Positions 9,767 through 19,344 of a stretch of 64,000 bases of DNA are shown here, in pieces (within the stretch, counting starts at the first letter, position 1; each line of letters begins with the position of its first letter). Source of the stretch: Zopfochytrium polystomum. Taxonomy: Eukaryota; Chytridiomycota; Chytridiomycetes; Chytridiales; Chytridiaceae. The notes below the pieces were generated by a model. The model saw nothing but the letters and a program-made list of their open reading frames with translations. It made no database searches and was not told the origin of the DNA. The DNA lies in assembly GCA_025765615.1 (NCBI GenBank), contig JAIVFJ010000020.1, positions 248,001-312,000 on the forward strand, given 5' to 3'. The position numbers and the translations under genes were made by a program.

Positions 9767-10486
9767 TCAGTGAACATCAAGGCGCTCAGCAGGAGATGGG
9801 TGACGAGTGGCTATTGCTTGTTGGCGTGAGGGGAGTTGTATTGTGTGGTGAAGCCAGATAATGCCTGCAACAAGTTTTATGTGGCTGAGGTAGTGGTCAA
9901 TCCATCTGGAAGAAACCTTGGTGCGCAAAAGGCAGATGCCTGGGCAAGTGTCAGTGGAGTGCCGGCGACTACACGTGGTGCAGCGAGGTTGAGAGGGTTG
10001 TGAAGAGCTGTTACAAGTTCTGTGGGATGATGGAGTGGGAGGGAGGGAAGAGTTGATGTTTGGAGAAGACAGTGGGTGAGAGGCTGTGGAACAAGGGTGA
10101 GAGGCCTGTGAATTTGGTGGAGGGGATCTGCGGGGCTTGGAGCGCTTGTCAGTGGGCTTGATGGACTTTGACTTCTCCCAAGAGATAGTGTCATTGCAAC
10201 AGGGAATCCAAATAAGTCGATGGGCGTCAAGAAGGAGCTGATGGAAAGCGGTGACAAGGGTTTTAAGGACAGAGGCAGCAGGGTTATCACATGAGAATAA
10301 GGTGTCATAAAAGGATTGAGGGATGAAGCCACAAAGGACGGAGGAAAAATTGATAAAAGATTGATGATCAAAGAGAAATTCAGGGTGGGAGAGCCAGTAA
10401 ATGGGATGGGCTTGGGGAGGAGAGTGACCATGAGGTGTAGGAGGAACAGAGGAGGAAAGAGTTTCAGCAAGGGTGTTGCAAATCAT
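9767..10486 (-). pseudogene. LINE C-terminal region with zinc knuckle
   Basis: The open minus-strand frame is rich in Ser, Pro and His. Near its end, around 9940-9985, it has a C-X2-C-X3-H-X4-C cluster (CTTCSRRHSTDTC). This fits the C-terminal nucleic-acid-binding knuckle of LINE polyproteins. The frame is not continuous with the RNase H frame, so it belongs to a decayed gene. Confidence 0.55.
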
Positions 10487-10733
10487 GGCAATGGCGTCAG
10501 CAGCTGCAGGGCATTGCCAGACTTGCTCTGTGGTTTCCAGAGTGTGGTGGCATCGACGACAGAGCCCATCAGGGTAGACTTAGGGTGTCGTTGGTGTAGA
10601 ACTTTTTGAGTGGGCAAAGTGTTACTGAGGATTTGAAGTTGATACTTGCGACGAGCTGAGCCAGGGAGGGTGCCAAAGAGGGAAGAGGGTTTAATTCCAG
10701 AGTGGAGAACAAGAAATGTGGCTTCCCAATGAA

Positions 10734-11460
10734 CTAGGTCAGGGTTGTGGGTGATGTGGGCAAGGCTGAGGTGTTCAGAAGTGCAAAATGGTGAGAGAGA
10801 CCTGTGAGGAGTCGCAGTTGTCGTCGAAGTTGGCCCAAGACCGGGGTATTTGAGATGAAGGCAGTGGCTGGGAGGATCTGTTGTGAGAGGATTGGTAACA
10901 AAGTTGGGTTGGAAGTCGAGGGTACAGATGATGCCAGCTTGTCTGCTTGTTCGTTGCCAGCGTTACTGTTGTGTCCACGAACCCAGGAAACTTGTGGAGG
11001 GGGGCCAATCCAAGACTGTGGAGTAGCTGCAACGCATGCCCAAAGGGTGGGGTGGGAAGTGGTGTGCAAAAGACGATGGAGGGAATCAGAGAGAGGAGGT
11101 GTGTTGAGCTTGCTGTGTGGATGGGGACTAAAGGAGTTTGAGGGAAAGAGTTTCTCAAAGGTGTGAACCACTCCAAGATTGTCAAGTCGAAAAGTGACGG
11201 GCAGGGAAAGCTTTGCAGTGATGGTGAGGGCAACAAGGAGAGCAGCAATTCAGCAGTTGTGGAAGAGGCAGAGAGTGGAGGGAGGGCAAAAGAAAATTCA
11301 AAGTTAAGCTCAAGGCAAACAACAGAGCCAGCCATGAAGCCCTCCTCGCGAAGGGAGCCATCAGTGTAAAAGGTCAAGGATGGGTGGGTATGAGCAAGGT
11401 CAGCAGGGAGGAGGGGCACGTCCATTGGTTGAAAGCAAGGATTCGTGAAGGGAGCTGGAT
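10734..11460 (-). pseudogene. LINE RNase H domain, frameshifted
   Basis: The upstream half (about 11240-11400) reads LTFYTDGSLREEGF, carrying the first catalytic Asp. The downstream half, in another frame at about 10900-11060, reads SWVRGHNSNAGNEQADKLAS, with the conserved late His and Asp. Both halves are typical LINE RNase H. The frame change between them shows decay. Confidence 0.75.
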
Positions 11461-11469
11461 TGAAAGTGG

Positions 11470-13990
11470 AGTGGCGGGAGGTGAGGAGTGGGAAAGGTGT
11501 GGGTGTGAAAACGGTGGTTGGGAAGGCGAGTTGACAAAGAAGATGGGCTGGGAGGGCTGAGTTGCAGTAGCAGTTGTGCGGCTGCTGATGGGGACTGTGT
11601 AGGTGGAGTGTGCAAGGGAAGTTGGATTGTAGGGAGAGATGTGCTTGCTGCAGGGGTAAGAGAATGGGGGGGAGCCAATGGGGCAGCCAAGGCATTGGAC
11701 CAAGTGGAAATTGTGGGAGGAATGGTGATGGCGTTCAGGGAGCCTGGAGTAGTGATGAGAAAGGAGTTGGGGGTTTGGGAGTGTGTGAGTCCAGTTAACA
11801 ATGCAGAAGAATTCCACTTGTGGTGGGGTCATCAGACAGAAAAAACTGCCACAAGCAAGGGGGGGGATGGTGAAGGGGATCCAAAGAAGATGGGTAAAAG
11901 GGATTGTAAAGAGGACCATCAGGAGGGCTGTGGTAAAAGACTGGAGAGCCAAAGGTGGGAGCAGCAAAAATAAAGGTCTTGATGATGTGGTACACTTCAC
12001 AGAGTTTGTCAGGGAGAGAGCTGTCTTTGTAGGAAGGACTGATGAGGCGGAGGTCAAAAAGTTGTTCAAAAAAGAAGACTGAGTGTGAACGGAGAGTGGG
12101 AAGCACTTTGAGAAAAACATGCCAAGGAACTAATGAGTTGATGGAGTGAGCATGAACAGAAAATAGGGGTGGACCAGAGTATTGGAAGGATGTTTGTTGG
12201 TTAAAAAGGAGGGGAATGAGAGACTTGGTGAAGTGTTTTTTTGGCTGGGACAAGGGTAAGGGATGTGAGAAAACTGGAGCTCCAGAGGCCAGGTCAAGTT
12301 GGAGGCAGTGCATCATGATACGGCTTATGTGGCCAATGAGAGAGGGGGAGTTCAAGCGAGAGTTGAGGTCAACAATCATGTCAGAGCAGTATTCATTGTA
12401 AAAGTCAGGGAAGTTGTGGGTCATGGGGTGATGGAGGAGGGCATTGGGAAAAGAGGTGCAGTAGCCAACCAGGCGTTTGAAGGTTTTGCGACAGAGTGTG
12501 GTGAGGTTGTTGAGGAAAGTACAGGGGAGAATGGCAGTTTTCCACAGAAAGCGGACACGTGGGAGGAGAACGTTACGGATGAGGTAAGAAGCAATTTTGT
12601 CACCCATCTTTTTGTGTTTGATAATGTCGAGGAAATTGGTGGTGGTGGAAAGGATTTGCTGCCGTGCTGCTGAGCTCATACCGTCTGCTGTGAAGTAGTT
12701 GCCTAGGTGTCGAAAGGTGGTGTTTGGCGGGTGGATGGGAAGGACTGTGGTGCCCCAGTTGATGGTGGTAGGTGCTGATCGCGGGGTGTTGATGGCGGAG
12801 ATGAAGATTTTCTTGGTGTTAGACTCTCTCTCGATGTCGTTATGTGACCGGTACTCAAAGAGGAGGTCGGCCTGAAGCTGCAGATCCTCCAGGGTGCTGG
12901 AGAGGGTGTTGGTGTCGTCGACAAGGGCAAAGCCAGTAACAGAGACAGGGGGTGGGGGGTTGAAGAATTGGACAGGGAAGTTACGAGGGGTGGGAACTGA
13001 GAAAATGAAACTGGTGGTACAACGATCAAGAACGCAAAGAACAGGGTCCCAAAAGATACGCCAATCAAGGGGTCCCTCAAGGGAGCCTTGCTGAATCATA
13101 GTGCCAATGGGGAAGGAAGGGGATGGGCCAAAAGCTGTGATGACAGAGGAATGAAAACGACGTTGGGAATTGACACGCATGCGAACATAAGAAGAGGGGA
13201 GGTGAATACGTTCCCAGGAGGCAATGAGGCCAGCAACAGGGGCGCTGTCAAAAGCTTTCTTAATGTCGTTGAGGAGAAGGTATAAGGGCTGTTTAGTGGA
13301 ATGGGCAAGGTCAAGGGCGTAGCGTACAAGGTGGAGAGGTGGGTCAGGAGAAGAGCCAGGTAGGGCAGAGAAGTTGCGACCAAGGAGTACATTGTGAGAA
13401 GAGAGGATGGAAGAGATACGAGAAAGACGGATGAATTGAACAACTTTGGCAGCAAGTTCGCAGAGGCTGATTGGATGGAGGTTAGTGATGTCACCACCCC
13501 ACGCAGCTTTCTTGGGTATGGGGAAGATGGAGGAAGATGCCCAAGAGTCCAGGATGTCAAGGAAGAGAAAAGAGTGAATGATGAGGGAGGAGAAGAATGC
13601 AAGAGCATCAGGACAGACTTTATCTTGCCAGAAGAGAAAAGGTTGTGTCTATGTGTGAGAGCTGTGGCAATGTCCTCCATTTTGTGCGTTTCTGCTGCCT
13701 GGCATTGGGCACGGTAGATGGCCTGGCGATGGCAGTTGAGGGTGTGGAGTAAACCATCACGATAGTCAGTTGTGTCAAAGAAGTGGGCTTTGTACTGAGA
13801 GTGGATGTGGGACAAGAAGGAGTAAGACTGATCTCCGCCCCACTCAGATGGGGTCAAAGGAATGGAAGGGAAGATGTTAGCCCGATCATGCGCAGGGTCT
13901 TTGGCAAGTGCCCACAGTTTCTCTACTTTCCAACGTGCAACAAGAAATGGTCTGGCGCGGCAATCTATCTTTGGCGCTGCTGAGGAGGTT
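11470..13990 (-). pseudogene. LINE reverse transcriptase, frameshifted
   Basis: The 5' part (about 13600-13990) is in one frame. The RT core continues in another frame through 11795-13180 and a third to about 11470. Visible motifs are LLLNDIKKAFDSA (RT block A, near 13240-13290), FPIGTMIQQGS (block B, near 13080-13110) and GFALVDDTNTL (block C, 12905-12935). The catalytic pair DD is preserved, but the usual F/YADD reads LVDD. The thumb region includes LGNYFTADGMSSAARQQI. It would copy element RNA at a nicked chromosomal site; this copy cannot make the full protein. Confidence 0.85.
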
Positions 13991-14011
13991 CCCTTGTGAG
14001 GAAGGAACTTT

Positions 14012-14028
14012 AAAGACCCAAAACTAAC
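14012..14028. repeat. Target-site duplication of the LINE, right copy
   Basis: Exact copy of 9425-9441. The LTR B/C terminal base (A of CTAACA) follows at 14029. Confidence 0.9.
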
Positions 14029-14029
14029 A

Positions 14030-14806
14030 GTACTGGACTGCAAGCTCGGCCCTCGGCTGAGGTCAGGTAAAACCACGCACTGCAAAAAAATAAAAGGGAA
14101 AAAAAAACTGGCGCTCGGACAAGAAAAGCCTAGAAAAAACCTGGCTTCAAACTGGCATAAATCAAGACCGGTTCGGGCCAAATCCCGAGACATTCTTAAC
14201 GGCCTGAATCCTTATATGATATCATGTCGTCATAATATAGTGGATTTCCAAAGAATTAGACCTTCTCAGAAATCAAGATAGTGTGACAAAATAAGTACAT
14301 ATAAAAAAATGGATTCCATTATTCCTCCCGTTAGCAAAATTTGTGCTGAGAATACGCCAATGCCTTTTCGCGGCGCCGCTGTCGAAATCCGGCGCACTGA
14401 CCAGGTGCTCCTCGTCAGCCCGGGGCTCGCTGCTCAAGGCGCGTTAGCGTGGCTGATGCTGACGGTCCTGTCGGCTGGTGCGCGACGCCGCAGCGTCGTC
14501 GATAGCCCAGACGCGCACAGGCGAAAGAGCAATGGTGGTCATGGTCGATTTGGAAGAAAGTCACCCTCCGCGCACATTCCCAACTGGCTCACTACCCCAA
14601 TTACAAATGAATGACTAACAAATTTACTTCGGTTTGCTCATTACGCCTTATAGCATTCCAGTTTATAATCACATAAGTCTTCCCTCTGTTTTGAGGTTCT
14701 TCGAATGCTGGACGCTCAAATAACACGTCAACCGAAACAGCGCCTGCGCATTCTAGCGCCTCTCCTCAGTCCCAGTGGGTGGCACCTGCCTGTTCTCGTA
14801 ACACCA
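14030..14806. other. Intergenic DNA downstream of the channel gene
   Basis: AT-rich in 14200-14330 and 14600-14720, GC-rich in 14350-14560. A short plus-strand open frame at 14309-14614 has no recognisable domain and I do not call it a gene. The channel gene 3' UTR is expected at the right end. Confidence 0.5.
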
Positions 14807-17800
14807 TCAATCCTTCTTCGCAGCATCGGGAACAACCGTCGAAGTGGCCGCCACCATCGTTGCCGCCGCCAGTTTGCGCTCTTCTTCCTTTTTCTTCTCG
14901 AGGCGCTTCCGCTCGGCGATCGTTTCGCGAATCTTTTCGGCCACGCTCGGATAAGTGTTCATGATGTGTGTGAAGCTTTCCTTGCTGAGGCTGCATAATT
15001 CAACGTTGCCCTTGGCACGTGCCGATGCGGTCCTTTTGCACGCTTAGTGGGGGGAGAGAGTGGTTAGGTTTCATTAGGACACATATTCGACGAGGACCTT
15101 TGGTTTATGGTTTCATACCTTCAAACAAGGCGATTTCTCCAAAGAATTGGCCCGTCTGAAGCGTGGTGAAGATTTGGCCCTGATCTCCGCAGATCTCGAC
15201 TCTGCCGGATTTTATGAAGAACATCTCTTCTGCATCGTCGCCCTTCCGAAAAATGTACCAACCGTCCAAAACTACCATTGCCTGACATAAGGGAGGAGAC
15301 GGGATGGCAGCATGTTTGCAAGACAAGAAAAGTGGTGGAAGGGTCAGTGGTCGGAGTGCACGTGACTGCTTTCGAGAGCCCTGAGGCCGACAAACAAGGT
15401 TCTGAACGAACCTTTATTTTGAAAGCGATTAAGTGCTGAAAGTTTGTGTCCGTGTCGACAAACGCCGGCACTTTTTTGACGAGGTCGAGGTAGAGATAGT
15501 TCTTGATGTCCTGCTGAACAGACCTCGGTATATCGCTGAACAAGAGCTCCTCGTCCATTCCTTTGCTTCGCTGCCACTGAATTTCTTTGTATGCGGTCAC
15601 CATCTAATCAAATAGGTCTTAAGCGAGATGGATCACCAACTTAGTTGATTTCTTCACCTGCTGCAGGTCCGGCCGCAGCTTTTTCTCGCGCATGTATGAT
15701 TTCAGCCAGTCCATTTGGTAGTTGTGGAGCTCCTCTTTTGTCAACATCAGGAGAGAGCCAACGCTTTTCGCGAAACAGATCGAAACGCACCAGCTTGGTT
15801 CAGGACGGCAGTTTTATCAAGCATCTCAACAATGCTATGAATGTTTCCAAATACGGTCCCGTACGCTAATATTCCCGCAACGAACTCAAAGATGACAAAA
15901 ACGTTCTCCGCGTCGTCGTTCACATCCCTTAGCTTGAGCACTAGTGACCGTAGGGCGGTGAGGTAGCTGACAAGATACTGAGTTTGGAACCGGACGGGAT
16001 TTCCCTCCAAATCTATAATCAATCTCTGAGTTTGAACCCAGTTCGTTGGCGAAGATATCATGGAGTCAAGAAACCAAAAAAGGCAAGCATCGAGGTGTCC
16101 CATCATCATGAGAATCAGCAAAGTCTTCAAAAAGCGGGATATAGGCTTTGGGCATAGTTAGTAACGACAAGTGGGCACCAAACTTACCAAAGCCAGATTG
16201 GGAAAGTTTAGATTATACCAGCGACTGTATGGCGTGCCGAGCATAATTTTGAGGAAAAATATAATAGCACATATTCTTTCCTGTCCGTATCTTCCGAAAA
16301 ACGTGAGTTTTAGTTGATTAGCTACTTTGGCACAATGATTACAATGTTGCGTCCATTCCCGTCGAGATTACTGCTTCACTTGCCACTCGTGACGGGTCTG
16401 CAACCAGTTTTCCGAACAGATGAACTGGAAGAGCCCCAATTATTTGCAGCACGCCATTCTTCTTGAATAAGAAGTTATTCAGAATCTCCAGGCGGTTGTA
16501 TACGGGAAGCCCGTACTCGTTGTTGAAGAGAAATCTTGCATGGAGCCAGCAATTTATGAGAAGCAAGAGATCGCGAACTAGGCTTAGCAAGAGGACACGG
16601 TCGGTGATGAACTCGGACCAAGCAAGAAATATTGGGCCTACGATCCAGTGGGCAATGTGCAAGAGATCCATGAGGAGCAGCCACATTCGAAAGGCCGGCA
16701 GGGTTGGGTCAATAGGATCAACGAACAGGATCGCAAGGATGCTGCGAAGTGACTCCCAGACAGTTGGGAATGCGTCTTCATGGTTCTCGATGTCTCTTGT
16801 GCTGTCATTGGTTCCGCTCTTGCGCGATGTGTTGCGTGATGCGGCAAGAGGGGGTGGTGTCGAGGATGGCGTGGAGTCTATCGTAATGTCAACGGTGGTG
16901 TCTTTTGGGGACGATATGGGGTCGACGTGCCCCGCAGTTGTCACGACGGACCGGTTTGCCGCTGGCCTTCGCCCAGCCGTCCCACTTCGGGCAATACTAT
17001 CTCCACCTGATGGGCCCCCCAGGCTTCCTGCGCCAATAGAAGATCGTCGCTCGTCAGCGACAACGCTTGTGCCCGCGTCAGACCCGCGGTTGAGGCTGCT
17101 TGGCCGCAGCGTCCCCGACACTGTTTGTGGAGGGGAGCCGTCCCCAATCAATTGAATATTTCGATCAACACTCTCCCGTCTGCTTCGAACAATTCGCAAA
17201 CTTCCCCGAGCTGAAGGGCTATAAACTTGAACCTGCAGAACAGGGGACGGTGCTGACAATGGCTGTGTTGGCGAGGCTTCCGAAGGGAGTGACGTTGGCG
17301 ACGTAATTGCTCCTGCTGCAATCACGAGTGATCTTACAGCGGGCGGACTGGAATTGTACTGTTCATCCGAATTTCGTCTTGAGGGGACTGGAATAGCCCA
17401 GTCTCCAGTTGAACCAGACGCCCGTGGGGTTGATCCAATGAAGCCTCTATCAAAAGACGACCTAGTACTGCTATTTGGGGATCTCCCGCTGGTCGATGAC
17501 CTCACTGTATGGGTATGTGACCGTTTAACACCCGCAATCATTTGGCTTTCGGCGGAAGCGACCGAACTTCTTCGATGGTAATGCTCTCGTAGGTGAGGTG
17601 GAGGAAAAAAGCTGGGTCTGGTTTGGGATAAGCGTCTCGTCAGGGTGGGAGTATTTCCAGACGTAATGGACGAGTTTCCATCAGTTGAAAGAACAAGTGG
17701 GCCGATAATTTGCGAAAGAGAACCGGCAGTGATACGTCGGGGCTGACGTGGAGAGCCAGTTCCTGCAACTGAGGGACCAAGGGTCGGCAACTCTGGCGAT

Positions 17801-17937
17801 ATGGTGCTGAAGGACGCCTGAGACGCATACGGTGTGGAATGAGGAGCAGCGCTCGAAGGAGCAACAGCAGCGCGCGTAAAAGGAGGAGACCGCGGCATGG
17901 ACGAGGTGGAAGGAGTTGGCTGGTACGCGTCGCCCAT
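14807..17937 (-). CDS. Cyclic-nucleotide-gated cation channel (CNG/HCN superfamily)
   Basis: Proposed exons on the minus strand are 17937-16380, 16321-16188, 16145-15791, 15734-15658, 15603-15412, 15281-15119 and 15042-14807, joined by GT...AG introns of 42-130 bp. All phases agree and give about 904 residues. The intron at 16146-16187 has a TACTAAC branch site; the junction at 16322-16379 is the least certain. The N-terminal ~390 residues are Ser/Thr/Pro-rich and probably disordered. Membrane segments follow (about 395-505), then the S5-P-S6 pore module (about 565-660), a C-linker, and a cyclic-nucleotide-binding domain (about 770-880) with FFGEIALF and an RTASARA stretch. The Thr after the Arg is the residue linked to cGMP preference in CNG channels. 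It would conduct cations across the plasma or flagellar membrane on cyclic-nucleotide binding. The pore lacks a GYG or G-E/D filter (see findings). The start at 17937 is the first ATG in the frame; an upstream exon is possible. Confidence 0.85.
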
Positions 17938-18255
17938 ATTTGTTTGTGCCCAACGCGTCCACCAGGTCCGTTGGGCGGAATCAGCAATAGCACCGTTTTT
18001 GCAGGCTGGAAAAGGAGAGGCGGGCGTTAAAAAGCGCACGTTCGCGTCAAGTAATCGCGTCGATTGGGAAGGAAGTGGCAAGAGGGGTTGGCGCGACCAG
18101 CTTCCTGCGCTGACCTCTTCCGGAACAGAACCACGCTCCTACGGAGTGGCTGATGGAGGAATTTTCGAGCGCGTTTCTCCAAGTCAACGCGCCGCCGGCT
18201 ATGAATCAATTTTAAGAAAAAAGGAAAATCACGAGTCGCAGTGCAAGACCATCAG
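17938..18255. other. Presumed promoter and 5' UTR of the channel gene
   Basis: The channel frame stays open upstream to about 18080 without an ATG. No TATA box is obvious. The DNA ends where the MITE at 18256 begins. Confidence 0.35.
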
Positions 18256-18409
18256 CAGTATTTATTACTGTGAATTTCATATTCCTTGAGATTTTGGGGC
18301 CGAAAAAAAAAGTTTTGGGGCGGCCAAAAAAAAGTTTTCGATTATGAGGGTGGTCCGTCTCCAACATCAAAAGTTTTTTTTTTGCCCTCCACCAAACTTT
18401 TTTTTGCTG
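18256..18409 (+). repeat. MITE copy 1, left part (interrupted)
   Basis: Starts with the terminal repeat CAGTATTTATTACTGTGAAT and continues TTTCATATTCCTTGAGATTTTGGGGC. An A/T-rich core follows with AAAGTTTT and, inverted, CCACCAAACTTTTTT. The inverse of this start occurs at the right end of copy 3 (about 25900-25945). The right terminal repeat is missing here and instead appears at 25342-25376, beyond the Copia E relic. Confidence 0.75.
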
Positions 18410-18470
18410 AAGTCAAGTTTGTTTCTTGTGTTAATTCTTTCATTTTCTCTTGTGAGGGCATATTCCAACA
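18410..18470 (-). repeat. Terminal repeat of Copia E, 3' copy (61 bp recognisable)
   Basis: On the minus strand it begins TGTTGGAATATGCCCTCACA, and it matches 25281-25341 for 61 bp with a few substitutions. A purine-rich GCAAGGGGGAG directly precedes it, as expected at a 3' LTR. The match to the 5' copy stops at AACTTGACTT, so either the LTR is extremely short or this copy is truncated. Confidence 0.65.
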
Positions 18471-18704
18471 CTCCCCCTTGCACAAGCGCCTTTAAAAGCA
18501 AAACTACTTCAAAGAAAGGAACTGAGTGAGAGAATTTAAAACGCCACTGCCTGGGTGAAAAACCCAAACCAATTGACTGATCTGGGAAAACCGTAGCTGG
18601 GTAAGGAAAGGAAACAAATCAGGAAGGCACTGCTGAGGAGAGTACTGCAAAAAGGTAGGGATAACAAAAGGGTGCCCAAAACGGCAAAATGAAAGAAGGA
18701 AAAT

Positions 18705-19340
18705 CTAACCGGTGCCCCTCCCTGGGGCCAAACCCACTACTTTACCCTTGCGCGCCATGTGCGCCCTCCATGAGGCACTGTGCGCTGCATTCTTCTCCTT
18801 GTCCTTGGTCTGTTTCTGAAGGAAGTGATCTTCGCAGCGTTTTGTCCTAATTGTTCGTACATGCTCAATCAACTTGTTATGTTCGGCTGTTCCCTTGCAT
18901 GAGTCAACAAGTCCAAGTAGTATTCGGCCTTCGAAAACCATGTCGTGTCCATGTGGCTTGGTGAGGAGATCAGCAAGCTGATCAAAGGAGGGGACGTGAT
19001 CAACCTGCACAAGACCTTCCTCAACAAGCGACCGGATGTGGTGGTAGCGAAGTCAAATGTGCTTGGAGCGGTCTGTATGAAGATCATTCACCGTCATGTG
19101 GATTGTTGGTGTGTTGTCCTCATAAGCAGTCAGTGGTAGCTTGAGGGGCATCTTGACTGACAGGTGAAGGTTGTTGATAGCCTCAAGCTCCTGACCAAGT
19201 TCACTGAGGGCAATATACTCTGCTGCTGTTGATGATGTAGGGACTGTTGACAAACGCGTCGACTTCCACCCAATTGCTCCCCCTGCTAGCAGCACGAGGT
19301 ATGCTATCTGCGAGCGAGAGTCATGGCGGGAGTTGAAGGT
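18705..19340 (-). pseudogene. Copia E RNase H fragment
   Basis: Minus-strand pieces in two frames read DSRSQIAYLVLLAGGAIGWKS, STAAEYIALSELGQELEAINN and DRSKHI, then QVDHVPSFDQLADLLTKPHG. These are the conserved blocks of Copia RNase H through its C-terminus. A frame change near 19055 breaks it. Confidence 0.8.
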
Positions 19341-19344
19341 TCTG

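Larger units (their letters stand above)
9442..14011 (-). mobile_element. 5'-truncated non-LTR retrotransposon (LINE) with RNase H
   Basis: On the minus strand the element ends in a poly(A) tail (T-run 9442-9456) and is bounded by a perfect 17-bp duplication (9425-9441 and 14012-14028). It encodes reverse transcriptase, RNase H and a C-terminal zinc knuckle in that order, but no endonuclease or ORF1, so it is 5'-truncated as most LINE insertions are. The RNase H domain suggests the Tad/I-like group; that assignment is inference. It inserted a few bases inside the end of an LTR of family B/C. Confidence 0.9.

Noticed and set aside
14309..14614. Plus-strand frame of 101 codons downstream of the channel gene
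   Set aside because: Composition resembles GC-rich non-coding DNA. No domain or start context.
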